From Sphingomonas sp. CFBP 13720 (GTDB taxonomy: Bacteria; Pseudomonadota; Alphaproteobacteria; Sphingomonadales; Sphingomonadaceae), in contig NZ_JACYVA010000001.1 of NCBI RefSeq assembly GCF_014842075.1, positions 310,001 to 374,000 on the forward strand: a stretch of DNA of 64,000 nucleotides, read 5' to 3'. The notes below the pieces were generated by a model that saw nothing but the letters and a program-made list of their open reading frames with translations, had not been told where the DNA came from and made no database searches. Shown here in pieces: positions 37,210-48,200 of the stretch. Position 1 is the first letter of the stretch, and every line of letters begins with the position of its first letter. The position numbers were made by a program, and so were the translations under genes.

Positions 37210-37308
37210 GGTTCGGATGCCTCGTTCCTGAAAGGATGATCTGGGAGCGTCGCCTATGGCGCGAATTGGGAAGCCGTGCAACCGAGCGACCGGGAAACCG
37301 TCCCGGTT

Positions 37309-37665
37309 TCATTCATCCAGCTTGATTCCGCATCGCGTCCGCGCCGCCTGTTCGCCGGTGATGGGCACGATGAATTCGTCGGGATGCGCGACGTTCAGCT
37401 TCCGCCGCACCAGTTCGTCGACCATGTCCGGGTCGGCATGACGCGGGTCGAGCAGTTCGACCCGGTTGCGCAGTTCGGCACGCACGCGCTCCAGACACGC
37501 ATATTGCGCCTGACGCTGCGCCAGTTTGCGCTGATAATCGCGATACGCCACGATCCCGTTCGGCCCCAGCACCGCATGATAGGCGAAGAAGCCGATCACG
37601 AGGATGACCAGCGCCGGCCAACCGGCACGGGCGAGCATCTGGCGAAGCGGAGAGGAACGCGACAT
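37309..37665 (-). CDS. ftsB: Septum formation initiator FtsB
   Basis: Small bitopic cell-division protein that forms a complex with FtsL and FtsQ. The 118-residue protein has one membrane helix (about 13-34, WPALVILVIGFFAYHAVLGP) and a coiled-coil segment (KLAQRQAQYACLERVRAELR). The family phrase RVELLDPRHADPDMVDELVR is clear, including the DPDxxEE-like end. The ATG at 37665 was chosen over a TTG at 37701. Located upstream of pdhA, the usual alphaproteobacterial neighbour (eno is often near as well, and is here 0.9 kb away). Confidence 0.9.
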   Translation of the reverse strand: MSRSSPLRQMLARAGWPALVILVIGFFAYHAVLGPNGIVAYRDYQRKLAQRQAQYACLERVRAELRNRVELLDPRHADPDMVDELVRRKLNVAHPDEFIVPITGEQAARTRCGIKLDE

Positions 37666-37730
37666 CGTCGGTTCTTTCGGGGATAAGCGCCGCCGGTTCA
37701 AGCGGCCCCCGCACCAATCGGAGTACTGCC

Positions 37731-38102
37731 ATGCACGTCCTGCACGATCCTGCCACCCCGGTCGCCGCGCAGATCGATTTCGACGCGTTCCTCGCGGTCG
37801 ATATCCGCGTCGGCACGATCGTGGCCGCCGAACCCTATCCCGAGGCTCGCAAGCCCGCGATCAAGCTGCGGATCGATTTCGGCCCGGCGATCGGCGTGAA
37901 GCGATCGAGCGCCCGGATCACCGAACATTACGACTGCGCCACGCTGGTCGGGCGTCAGGTCGCAGCGGTCGTCAACTTCCCGCCGCGCCAGATCGGCAAA
38001 TTCGTGTCCGAAGTGCTGACGCTGGGATTTCCCGACGCGGACGGCGCGGTCGTGCTGATCGGGCCGGGTCACCAAGTGCCGGACGGCGGACGGCTGTTCT
38101 GA
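37731..38102 (+). CDS. csaA: tRNA-binding protein, CsaA type
   Basis: A 123-residue OB-fold protein of the tRNA-binding (EMAP/Arc1/MetG-C) family. Seen: IDFDAFLAVDIRVGTIVAAE, YPEARKPAIKLRIDFG, GRQVAAVVNFPPRQIGKFVS, and SEVLTLGFPDADGAVVLIGP, all CsaA hallmarks. CsaA proteins bind tRNA and have been linked to chaperone or secretion roles. The ATG at 37731 gives the normal family length. It diverges from ftsB across 65 bases. Confidence 0.92.
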   Translation: MHVLHDPATPVAAQIDFDAFLAVDIRVGTIVAAEPYPEARKPAIKLRIDFGPAIGVKRSSARITEHYDCATLVGRQVAAVVNFPPRQIGKFVSEVLTLGFPDADGAVVLIGPGHQVPDGGRLF

Positions 38103-38477
38103 CGGAACGCCGGATCGGGGGTCGGGCGGCTCTATCGCGAACGCGATCGATCTTCGACACGATAAAACAACGCGTTGGCATAGGTATCGAAACTTCGTGC
38201 GAAGGTCGGTGGGATATCGATCCGCTTTCCGCGCATGTATAGACTGGGTACGGTCGCGACCTCCCCGCCAGTCCGCTCGTGCAACGCGGGCCATCATTCG
38301 CGACGATGCGGATGATCGCTGTCCTACACGCCCGGGCTTCGCGTAAGGTCGGCCGGCTTCGACGACCGAATACCGTGTCCTGCCAATCCGGAAGAATGCG
38401 CATATTCGTTGAAACGCCACGAGTGTGACTTTCGTGACCTTTGGCTGGATTTAGCAATCTTCCAAGGGACATACGCC
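38103..38477. other. 375-bp region between convergent csaA and eno, no gene seen
   Basis: No credible reading frame and no known RNA family was recognised. The eno terminator hairpin follows at its right edge. Confidence 0.5.
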
Positions 38478-38514
38478 AAAACGAAACGGGGCACCGGCTC
38501 GCACCGATGCCCCG
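38478..38514 (-). terminator. Rho-independent terminator of eno
   Basis: On the minus strand CGGGGCA (38514-38508) pairs with TGCCCCG (38493-38487), followed by TTTCGTTTT (38486-38478). It begins about 22 bases after the eno stop codon. Confidence 0.75.
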
Positions 38515-38536
38515 CCTCATTCGGCGAAACGCGCGA

Positions 38537-39859
<1,323 letters not shown>

Positions 39860-39901
39860 CTATCCGCTCGACCGTCACACGGCAATTCATGTGAAGAAGA
39901 C

Positions 39902-39926
39902 GGAACCCGACAGGGCGCGCAAGGTT
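39902..39926 (+). promoter_or_regulatory. Putative EcfG (general stress response) promoter
   Basis: GGAAC (39902-39906), exactly 16 bases, then GGTTGT (39923-39928), matching GGAAC-N16-cGTT with one change. It lies about 30 bases before the ATG of the first gene of the YqjD-like membrane-protein cluster, so the cluster is probably stress-induced. Confidence 0.65.
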
Positions 39927-39955
39927 GTGAAGGCGAAACGACAAAAGGATTCGTT

Positions 39956-40537
39956 ATGACAGACTTCGATCGGACCCCCGGCAACACCGGCATCCCGAAG
40001 ACCAACGATACGCCGGTCGCATTCGACGCCGACCTGTCGACGCCGCTGGGTGGATCGACGCCGGTTGGCGAATCCACGGCGTTCACCCCGCCCTCCACCG
40101 CCTTCGACGAGAACCTGTCAGCCTCGGACGATGCATCGACGCCCGCCACCGGCGCGAAGCAGACGCTGAAGGACGAAGCCGGCAAGCTGACCGCGAAGGC
40201 CGGCGAGAAAGCTCGCGGTATCGCCGACGAGGGCAAGCTGCGCGCGACCAGCGCACTCGACGAATTTTCGCGGCTGATGGACGATGCGGCAGGCACCGTC
40301 GATGAAAAGCTTGGCGAGCAGTACGGTCAGTATGCCCGTTCGGCGGCACAGGCGATTTCCGGCTTTTCCGACGACCTTCGCGGCAAGGAAGTCGAGGATT
40401 TGCTGGCCGACGCCCGCGAGTTCGTCCGCAAAAGCCCCGCAATCGCGATCGGCACTGCCGCCGCACTGGGCTTCGTGTTGTCGCGTATCGTCAAGGCCGG
40501 TGTCGATACGACCACCGACCCTGTCACGAAGGCCTGA
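39956..40537 (+). CDS. YqjD/ElaB-like membrane protein (DUF883-type)
   Basis: A 193-residue protein. The first ~75 residues are Thr/Pro/Ser/Ala-rich and disordered (STPLGGSTPVGESTAFTPPS). A long Ala/Lys/Asp/Glu amphipathic helix follows (TLKDEAGKLTAKAGEKARGI), then a C-terminal membrane helix (SPAIAIGTAAALGFVLSRIV). The coiled-coil-plus-C-terminal-anchor layout is that of E. coli YqjD and ElaB, which bind stationary-phase ribosomes to the inner membrane. The ATG at 39956 fits AAAGGA. First gene of a four-gene cluster of small membrane proteins behind an EcfG-like promoter. Confidence 0.8.
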   Translation: MTDFDRTPGNTGIPKTNDTPVAFDADLSTPLGGSTPVGESTAFTPPSTAFDENLSASDDASTPATGAKQTLKDEAGKLTAKAGEKARGIADEGKLRATSALDEFSRLMDDAAGTVDEKLGEQYGQYARSAAQAISGFSDDLRGKEVEDLLADAREFVRKSPAIAIGTAAALGFVLSRIVKAGVDTTTDPVTKA

Positions 40538-40544
40538 TCCCATC

Positions 40545-40880
40545 ATGGACGACGAGGGACTGGTGAGCGTCGTCGGACGCGTCGTCGGAGATGCTAAGGC
40601 CTATGCCACGGCAGAGGTGACGCTGTGGAGGACGGTCGCGTCGACGCGTGGTTCGCAGGCCGGTGTTGCCGCCGGAATGGCGGTCGGCGCGTTGCTGATC
40701 GCGCTGTCGGCGCTCACCGCCCTGCTGGTGGGGGCGATCATCGCCTTGCGGCCGGTAATGGGTCCGGCATGGGCGACGTTGCTGGTGGTAGTAGTCGCGC
40801 TGCTGCTGGCTGGACTGCTGGCAAAGATGGCGCTTACTCGGTTCAAACGGGTTACCGCGCCGCTCGGAGGTGAAGCATGA
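40545..40880 (+). CDS. YqjE-like/Holin-X family small membrane protein
   Basis: A 111-residue protein with an amphipathic N-terminal helix (VVGDAKAYATAEVTLWRTVA) and two strongly hydrophobic helices (about 43-65 GMAVGALLIALSALTALLVG, 72-95 MGPAWATLLVVVVALLLAGL). This matches the YqjE family, named phage holin superfamily III in databases although it is not a phage gene. Seven bases after the first cluster gene; overlaps the next by ATGA. Confidence 0.8.
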   Translation: MDDEGLVSVVGRVVGDAKAYATAEVTLWRTVASTRGSQAGVAAGMAVGALLIALSALTALLVGAIIALRPVMGPAWATLLVVVVALLLAGLLAKMALTRFKRVTAPLGGEA

Positions 40881-41191
40881 CCACGCCATCGCTCGCCGCC
40901 GCCCGGGCCGACGTGCTTATCAAGCGCGCCCGGTTACAGGCCAGCGTGGCGCAGGCAAAGCATCGCCTCGCCCCGTCGACGATCGCATCGCACGTCGCCG
41001 ATGACCTTCGCGAAAAGGCGGTGGACGGGATCGTCGCGGTTCGCGAACGCCCGGCCGCTGCCGCCGGTATCGCGGCCGCGCTGCTCGCGATCGTGATCCG
41101 CAAGCCGATCGGCCGGCTGTTCCATCGCACCCCGACCGTCCCCGCCGCTCCCCGGACCCCGACCCCGCCGTTACAAGGAACCGATTCATGA
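40877..41191 (+). CDS. YqjK/DUF3618-like small membrane protein
   Basis: A 104-residue protein: an Arg/Lys/Ala-rich coiled N-terminal half (ARADVLIKRARLQASVAQAK), a single hydrophobic helix (about 59-75, RPAAAAGIAAALLAIVIRKP), and a short Pro/Thr tail. Size and order match the third gene of yqjD-yqjE-yqjK clusters. Start and stop overlap both neighbours as ATGA. Confidence 0.75.
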   Translation: MTTPSLAAARADVLIKRARLQASVAQAKHRLAPSTIASHVADDLREKAVDGIVAVRERPAAAAGIAAALLAIVIRKPIGRLFHRTPTVPAAPRTPTPPLQGTDS

Positions 41192-41601
41192 CCGATCATA
41201 CCAACCAGACGATCAAGGACCACACCCTGCGCGACAAAGCTTCGAACGCCGCCCACGCGACCAGCGACGCCGCGCATGACGCTGCGAAGCGCGCTGCCGA
41301 CAGCATCGAAGCCAACCCGCTCGCCGTGCTCGCCGGTGGCCTCGCGCTTGGCGCGGTCGTAGGCGCCCTGCTGCCCAAGTCGGCACAGGAAGCCAAGGTA
41401 CTCGGACCGCTGGGCAAGCGCCTGTCCGCCGCCGCAACCGCCGCTGCTGCGACCGCGCGCGATGTGGGTAAGGAGCAGCTCACTTCGGCGCTGCCCAGCA
41501 AGGACGGCGCGAAGGAACAGTTGCGCTCGGCGATCGGGACTGTCGTTCAGGCCGCTACCGACAGCGGGAAGCAGGCGGCGAAGGGTCCGACGACCGTCTG
41601 A
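41188..41601 (+). CDS. Second DUF883/ElaB-like membrane protein
   Basis: A 137-residue Ala-rich protein: amphipathic N-terminus (DKASNAAHATSDAAHDAAKR), a hydrophobic Gly/Ala helix (about 43-60, PLAVLAGGLALGAVVGALLP) and a second amphipathic Ala/Lys helix. It resembles the first gene of the cluster and may be its paralogue with the anchor moved inward. Last gene of the cluster; a strong terminator follows 21 bases after the stop. Confidence 0.75.
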   Translation: MTDHTNQTIKDHTLRDKASNAAHATSDAAHDAAKRAADSIEANPLAVLAGGLALGAVVGALLPKSAQEAKVLGPLGKRLSAAATAAAATARDVGKEQLTSALPSKDGAKEQLRSAIGTVVQAATDSGKQAAKGPTTV

Positions 41602-41622
41602 CCCGGATTCGTGCTTGAAGGG

Positions 41623-41661
41623 TACGCTCCGTCCGCTATGCGACGGAGCGTATCTTTTTTT
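41623..41661 (+). terminator. Strong Rho-independent terminator of the YqjD-like cluster
   Basis: Perfect 11-bp stem TACGCTCCGTC (41623-41633) / GACGGAGCGTA (41642-41652), 8-base loop, then TCTTTTTTT. It sits just before DUF4170, which therefore needs its own promoter. Confidence 0.94.
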
Positions 41662-41678
41662 GCACTGCGGGAGCGATC

Positions 41679-41900
41679 ATGAGCAAACTTCATCTGGTGT
41701 TCGGCGGCCGCGTCACCGATCCCCGCACGCTCGACTTCGCCGATCTCAAGGCGATCGACGTGGTCGGCATTTTCGGTGACTATGCCAGCGCCGAAAAGGC
41801 ATGGCGCGCCGCGGCTCAGCGTACGGTCGACGACGCGGAAATGCGCTATGTGGTCGTCCACCTGCATCGCCTGCTCGAACCGGAACTGCCGGGCGCGTAA
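41679..41900 (+). CDS. DUF4170 protein
   Basis: A 73-residue alphaproteobacterial protein of unknown function. The sequence fits DUF4170: LHLVFGGRVTDPRTLDFADL followed by DVVGIFGDYASAEKAWRAAA and MRYVVVHLHRLLEPE. The ATG at 41679 follows GGGAG. It stands alone between the cluster terminator and a 750-bp gene-free stretch. Confidence 0.85.
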   Translation: MSKLHLVFGGRVTDPRTLDFADLKAIDVVGIFGDYASAEKAWRAAAQRTVDDAEMRYVVVHLHRLLEPELPGA

Positions 41901-42650
41901 TCGGCAGGCGGTTGGGTCGGCGACGTGCGTTGTCGACCCGTCCAAAGATCGTTTCCAGTTTGGGTTATCGAGTTGAGGCCGCCTGGCGGGCTTGGTACGT
42001 CTTCATCGACTGATGGCCTCACAGAACCCTGATTTTCGCCGTTGGCGGACTTCGACGTGCTACTGTCGGTTGTTCCGCGCTAGGGCGATGCAGGCATCGG
42101 CCCTTACCGCAGCAGGAAGAAGACGCGCTATCCGGCAGAACAGCGGTACGGGAAAGTATCGGCTGAACCGGCGGGTATCCTTCGTGGACCGCCGTGGGCA
42201 GGCAGCGGCCCTACCGCGTCATGCCGCCGATAGATCCCGATAGGCTCATCGAACCGACCGGGTGGACGGGCAAGCATGATGTCGAAAGCGGGTCGGAAAC
42301 CGCTCCATCAGAATCAGCCGTAGACTACCGGTGCGATCGAGGCCGCACCGCCGCGAATGAAACGACGTCCGGCGCATGCCATCGACAACCCCCGCGCGGC
42401 ATGCAGCACTCCGCTTTCAGCGTTCAACTAATGCGGCCGATCGCCGCCCGGCCGTCATGCGCCTTTGCGGCCCTCCACGACGATCTTCCACACCGCACTT
42501 GCTGGCGTCCGGACGTCCGGGCTTTCGGGCATGCGCGTGCGAGGCTTACCGTCGTGACCCGCAACAGCTGCCGGGCGACCACCGAATGGACCCCCGACAC
42601 AGTTCCGACGCCCCCCGCCAATCCGGGGGGGTGCTCCGTAGCTGAAAGGA
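41901..42650. other. 750-bp gene-free region between DUF4170 and the acyltransferase
   Basis: Frames here are short, Arg-rich and unlike protein. The only structured element is a hairpin at 42611-42630 beside the acyltransferase stop. No tRNA, repeat array or riboswitch was recognised. Confidence 0.5.
42611..42630 (-). terminator. GC hairpin after the acyltransferase gene
   Basis: CCCCCCG (42611-42617) and CGGGGGG (42624-42630) pair around a 6-base loop, 20 bases beyond the stop codon of the acyltransferase. No T-run follows, so its strength as a terminator is unclear. Confidence 0.45.
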
Positions 42651-43748
42651 TTATGCTGCTGCGACAGCCGGAATCTTCGAACGGCCGTCCAGCCGCGCGA
42701 ATATTCCCAGCAGCGTCCGCCGCACGACGACCCGCGACGGTTCTTCCAACAGATAGAAGGATGCGGTCGATACCAGGTAGAGCACCACCATCGTGATGCC
42801 GATGGCGGACCAGTAGGAGAAATACTCGAACACGCCGTACTTTTCGAACACATACATGACGGGCGAGTGGAGCAGATAGAGCGAGAAGCTGAACTTGCCG
42901 GTCAACCGCATCAACCGGTTTGCAAAAATCAGGTTCGCCAGCTTAGTTTCGAACGTGAACGCCAGAATGACGAACGCGAAAGGCAACAGCCGGCCGAGGT
43001 CGCCGTAATAACGGTTCATCTTGATATCCGACGCTCCACCAGTCGGATAGATCAACTCGCCGGTGATCGAGGCAGGAAGCAGCAGTACCGCCAGTACGAT
43101 CAGCGCGAATATCTGCGCGATGATCGCCGTTTTCGTATCGAGTCGGGCGATGATATACGGCCGGATAACGGCGACGGTGATGCCGGCCAGGAAGATATGC
43201 ATCTTTGAAAACACGATGATGCCGGGAAAATTTCCGCGAAAGAAGAAGACCACGATCGCGAAGATCGCCGCCGGGATCGCGTATCGCATCCGGGTTTCCG
43301 CCGGCCGCGTGACGATCCACCACAGGACGGGAAACAGGAAATAAAACTGGATCTCCGGCGCGATCGACCAGAACGGCGGAACGCTGCCGAGGAATACGAG
43401 GTGGCGTACCAGCGTGCTGGTATCCATGGCATAGTTGAAGTTCGGATCGATATACCGCCCGATCAGATACCCGCCGAGCACGGTCGCGTAATATAGCGGC
43501 ACCACGCGCGATATTCTGGCGACCAGATAGGTCGCGGTGGCCTGTTTGCTGATCGGCTTGGACAGGTATAGATGCCCCATCAGGAAGCCACTCAACGCAA
43601 AGAACAGGAAGACGCCGTACGTCCCCAACTGACGGTGCGCCGGCGCGATCGTTCCGAAGAACCCGAAATGCCCGATGACGACCATCAGTGCCGCCCAGCC
43701 GCGCAGGCCGTCCAGCGGAGCGATGTGCGTTTGCAGGCGATGCGGCAT
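42651..43748 (-). CDS. Membrane-bound acyltransferase (OafA/YrhL, acyltransferase-3 family)
   Basis: A 365-residue protein with about ten membrane helices that transfers acyl groups to sugars or other envelope targets. The opening PLDGLRGWAALMVVIGHFGF contains the family DGLRG motif and the catalytic His; FFALSGFLMGHLYL, RISRVVPLYYATVLGGYLIG and SIAPEIQFYFLFPVLWWIV follow in the usual order. The ATG at 43748 puts DGLRG at residue 14, as expected; a TTG at 43817 would add 23 residues. No glycan cluster is adjacent, so the target is unknown. Confidence 0.88.
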   Translation of the reverse strand: MPHRLQTHIAPLDGLRGWAALMVVIGHFGFFGTIAPAHRQLGTYGVFLFFALSGFLMGHLYLSKPISKQATATYLVARISRVVPLYYATVLGGYLIGRYIDPNFNYAMDTSTLVRHLVFLGSVPPFWSIAPEIQFYFLFPVLWWIVTRPAETRMRYAIPAAIFAIVVFFFRGNFPGIIVFSKMHIFLAGITVAVIRPYIIARLDTKTAIIAQIFALIVLAVLLLPASITGELIYPTGGASDIKMNRYYGDLGRLLPFAFVILAFTFETKLANLIFANRLMRLTGKFSFSLYLLHSPVMYVFEKYGVFEYFSYWSAIGITMVVLYLVSTASFYLLEEPSRVVVRRTLLGIFARLDGRSKIPAVAAA

Positions 43749-43989
43749 GCCGCCCTCGCCTCGCGCAACGGTCGCCGTGTCCGGCAGCGGCGCTGCCGAC
43801 GTTCCAACTGTGTCCAAGATCTCGTCCCCCCGATCGAGACGGCTACCAGAGGCAACCTTATCAAGGGTTAACGCCTATATCATACGTTAGGCATTGCAAC
43901 AGATTGAAGGCCCGACAACCGAATTGTTGACCGTGCGCGAGCCAAAAGATGGGAAGACGCGTAATCTCGGCGCGTCATCTTTCCGTCGG

Positions 43990-44649
43990 TTAGCGGCCGC
44001 TCTGTAGCCGGGTCGACCAGCGCCAGCGGAGCAAGGGTCGCACCAACAGCATGCCGACCAGAAATCCGCCGATGTGCGCGGCACCCGCGACCGGCATCCC
44101 GCTTCCCGCACTCGTCCAGGCGATGACGAGGTTCAGCGCGGCCCAGCTCGCGCCCAGCCACAAGGCATGGACGACATGCGCCGGCACTGGCCCGATCGCC
44201 TTAGCCTTACCGCTTCCGAACAATAGTGCGTAGGCGCCGATGAGCGCGGAAATCGCTCCGCTGGCACCTACCATCGGTACCGGTGATCGCGGATCGATCG
44301 CCCATTGCGCAGCGACAGCCGCATAGGCGCCAACCACGAGCAGAACGATCACACCACGCAGCCCGACCGCACGCTGCGTGGGCGTACCGACGATCAGCAG
44401 CGACAACAGGTTAAAGCCGAGGTGCAGCCAGCCGTCATGCACCAGCGCCGCAGTCAGCGGCGTCAGCCAAACGGGCACAAGGGGCGGCGCACCAACGAGC
44501 AACGCGGGGTCCAGCCCAATACGCATCGGCACGAAGCCCCCGACGATCGCGGCATAGTCGACGCGTCCGGTCAGGATCAGCACCGCACCGACCAGCACCA
44601 TCAGTCCGCCGATCGCAAGGATCGCCGGCGAGGGCTTGCGCTCGAACAC
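43990..44649 (-). CDS. Rhomboid family intramembrane serine protease
   Basis: A 219-residue protein with about six membrane helices. The catalytic Ser130 lies in MVGASGAISALIGAY and His192 in GAAHIGGFLVG; the supporting His71 and HLGFN80 segment of helix 2 is present. All catalytic positions are intact, so an active membrane protease is likely. It lies 5 bases after greA on the same strand and is probably co-transcribed with it. Confidence 0.92.
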   Translation of the reverse strand: MFERKPSPAILAIGGLMVLVGAVLILTGRVDYAAIVGGFVPMRIGLDPALLVGAPPLVPVWLTPLTAALVHDGWLHLGFNLLSLLIVGTPTQRAVGLRGVIVLLVVGAYAAVAAQWAIDPRSPVPMVGASGAISALIGAYALLFGSGKAKAIGPVPAHVVHALWLGASWAALNLVIAWTSAGSGMPVAGAAHIGGFLVGMLLVRPLLRWRWSTRLQSGR

Positions 44650-44654
44650 GGGAG

Positions 44655-45131
44655 TTAGATGAACTCGATCTTCGAGATCAGATAGTAACGGTCACCCGAC
44701 GGCACCGTCACCTCGACCTCGTCATCCACCTTGCGCCCGATCAGCGCGCGGCCCAACGGCGAATTGTACGAAATGCGACCCGACTTCGCGTCCGCTTCAG
44801 TCTGCCCGACGATCTGGTACGTCACCGGCTTGTCGTCCTCATCGAGCATCGTGACGGTCGCGCCGAACACGATCTTGTCACCCGACAGGTCGCGCGGATC
44901 GATGACCTGCGCGCGCGTCAGCTTGTCCTCGATATCGGCGATCGACGCCTCGATCTGGCCCTGCCGTTCCTTCGCCGCATGATATTCGGCGTTTTCCGAC
45001 AGATCGCCATGCGCACGCGCTTCCTCGATCGCGTCGATGACCAGCGGGCGTTCCACCTTCAGTTGCTTCAGGTGTACGGTCAGGCGATCATAGCCCTCTT
45101 GCAACATCGGCATCTTTTCGACCGTCGCCAT
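44655..45131 (-). CDS. greA: Transcription elongation factor GreA
   Basis: Rescues back-tracked RNA polymerase by stimulating transcript cleavage. In the 158-residue protein an N-terminal coiled coil ([20 protein letters not shown]) bears the acidic tip [15 protein letters not shown], and the C-terminal FKBP-like domain ends [20 protein letters not shown]. The ATG at 45131 gives the standard start; the longer reading to 45200 is non-homologous. It lies 87 bases downstream of carB on the minus strand, a frequent alphaproteobacterial order (carB-greA). Confidence 0.96.
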   Translation of the reverse strand: MATVEKMPMLQEGYDRLTVHLKQLKVERPLVIDAIEEARAHGDLSENAEYHAAKERQGQIEASIADIEDKLTRAQVIDPRDLSGDKIVFGATVTMLDEDDKPVTYQIVGQTEADAKSGRISYNSPLGRALIGRKVDDEVEVTVPSGDRYYLISKIEFI

Positions 45132-45218
45132 TGCGCGCGCGTCCTTTATTCTATTGCCCCCGGTCATGGAACGGACCGGCTCCGGTCCGCCCACACCCAT
45201 TTTCCGGTTCGATTGGGA

Positions 45219-48200
45219 TCAGTTGTGCGACTGCGAATAATAGGATTGCAGCGGCCGTACTTCAAGTGACCGACTGGCAAGCGCCTCGATCGCCTGTGCT
45301 ACCGCGACACTTGCCGGCGCGGTCGTGAAATACGGCACCTTCTGCGACTGCGCCGATGCACGGATCGATTCCGAATCGCGTAGCGACTGCCAGCCTTCGG
45401 TCGTGTTGAAGATCATCGCGATATCGCCATCGAAAATCCGGTCGACGATATGCGGTCGCCCCTGCGCTACCTTGTTCACCCGTTCGACCGGCACGCCGTT
45501 TTCCGCCAGATAGTCGGCAGTGCCGCTGGTCGCGACGATGCGGAACCCCATCCGCACCAACAGCTGAACGCCCGGCAGGATTACCGGTTTGTCGCCCGAC
45601 TTGACCGACACGAACACCGTGCCGCTCTTGGGCAGCACGATACTGGCACCTAGCTGCGCCTTGGCGAACGCTGTGGCGAAATCGCGGTCGATCCCCATGA
45701 CTTCGCCGGTCGACTTCATTTCGGGCGACAGCACCGGATCGACGCCGGGGAAGCGGCCCCACGGAAATACCGCTTCCTTGACGGCGACGTGATCGATGTT
45801 GCGATCGATCACCGGCAGGTTGGCGAGCATCTCGCCCGCCATGACCCGCGCCGCGATCTTGGCGACGGGCGTACCGATCGCCTTCGCCACGAACGGCACC
45901 GTGCGGCTGGCGCGCGGATTGACCTCGATAAGGTAGACCGATCCGTCCTTGACCGCGAACTGGATGTTCATCAGCCCCTTCACGTTCAGCGCGCGGGCCA
46001 GCGCCACCGTCTGCCGCTCGATCTCCGCGATGGTGTCGGCGGACAGCGAATGCGGCGGCATCGAACAGGCGCTGTCGCCCGAATGGACGCCCGCCTCCTC
46101 GATATGCTGCAAAACCCCCGCCACCACCACATCGGTGCCGTCGGCGATCGCATCGACATCGACCTCGATCGCGTCACGCAAATACTGGTCGATCAGGACC
46201 GGCGAATCGCCCGACACCTGCACCGCCGTCTGGATATAGTCGTCGAGCTGCCCCAGCGAATCGACGATTTCCATCGCCCGTCCGCCCAGAACATAGCTTG
46301 GCCGCATCAGCACCGGATAGCCGATCCGCTCGGCGATCCGCGCCGCCTCATCCCGACTGCGCGCCAGCCCGTTGGCAGGCTGGAGCAGGCCCAGCTTCGT
46401 CACCAGATCGGCAAAGCGCTCGCGGTCCTCCGCCAGATCGATCGAGTCCGGCGTCGTACCGAGGATCGGGATACCGGCTGCCTCCAGCGCACGCGCAAGG
46501 TTCAGCGGCGTCTGTCCGCCAAACTGCACGATCACGCCGACCAGCTCGCCCCGGCTCGCCTCGACATGCAGGATTTCCAGCACGTCCTCGGCGGTCAGCG
46601 GTTCGAAATACAGCCGGTCCGACGTGTCGTAATCGGTGCTGACCGTCTCGGGGTTACAATTGACCATGATCGTTTCATACCCGGCGTCGCTCAGCGCGAA
46701 GCAGGCGTGGCAGCAGCAATAGTCGAACTCGATACCCTGCCCGATGCGGTTCGGCCCGCCGCCGAGGATCACCACCTTGCGGCGCTCGGACGGCTGGCTC
46801 TCATCCTCCGGCTCGCCGAAGGTCGGCGCTTCGTAGGTCGAATACATGTACGGGGTCTTCGCCTCGAACTCGGCGGCACAGGTGTCGATGCGCTTGAATA
46901 CCGGGCGTACGCCCAGCTTGTGGCGATGGGCGCGGACCTCGTCCTCGGTCACGCCGCCGGTCATCATCTTCACGACTTCGTGGATCAGGCCCGATCCGCG
47001 CGCGATGCCGCGTTCCATGCCGCGCAGGTTCGCCGATTGAAGCGCCAGCCATGCCAGCCGCTTGTCCGAAAAGCCCATCGACTTGAGCCGCCGCATGCCG
47101 GCCGCGTCCTGGGGCAGGCCGTTGGTGCACACTTCGGTTTCTGCGGCGACGATCTCTGCGATCCGTTCGAGGAACCAGGGATCGTATTTCGCGATCGCAT
47201 GGACTTCCGCGACGGTGAATCCCTCGCGCAGCGCCTGTGCCGCGACCAGCAGCCGGTCGGGCGTCGCTACCGCCAGCGCCGCCTCGATCACGTCGCGGCG
47301 TGCATCGACCAGCCGGTCGACGTTGTTGAAGCCCGACAGGCCGGTTTCCAGCCCCCGCAACGCCTTTTGCAGCGACTCGTGGATATTGCGACCGATCGCC
47401 ATCACTTCGCCGACCGACTTCATCGCGGTCGACAGCTTGGCTTCCGCGCCCTTGAACTTCTCAAAGGCGAAGCGCGGAATCTTGGTCACGACGTAATCGA
47501 TCGTCGGCTCGAACGACGCTGGCGTCGCGCCGGTGATGTCGTTGGTGATCTCGTCCAGCGTGTAGCCGACCGCCAGCTTCGCCGCGACCTTCGCGATCGG
47601 AAAGCCGGTCGCCTTCGACGCCAGTGCCGACGATCGCGACACGCGCGGGTTCATCTCGATGACGATCAGACGACCGTCCTTGGGGTTCACCGCGAACTGG
47701 ACGTTGGAGCCGCCTGTTTCCACACCGATTTCACGCAGAACCGCGATGCTCGCGTTCCGCATGATCTGATATTCCTTGTCGGTCAGCGTCAGCGCGGGCG
47801 CGACGGTAATCGAATCGCCGGTATGGACGCCCATCGGATCGATATTCTCGATCGAACACACGATGATGGCGTTGTCGGCGCGGTCGCGCACGACTTCCAT
47901 CTCATATTCCTTCCAGCCGAGCAGCGATTCCTCGATCAGGATCTCGGTGGTGGGCGACGCGTCCAGTCCCTCGCGGACGATCTTCATGAACTCGTCGCGG
48001 TTATACGCCACGCCACCACCGGTGCCGCCCAGCGTGAAGCTGGGGCGGATGATGACCGGCAGGCCGATCTTCTCAAGCCCTTCCAGCGCTTCCGCCTCGC
48101 TGTGCGCGATATGACTGCGCGCCGACTCGAGGCCGATCCGGTCCATCGCGTCGCGGAACTTCAGCCGGTCCTCGGCCTTGTCGATCGCCTCCGCATCGGC

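Noticed and set aside
40545..40880. Holin label suggesting a prophage
   Set aside because: The family name is historical; neighbours are YqjD/YqjK-like stress proteins and no phage genes occur here.
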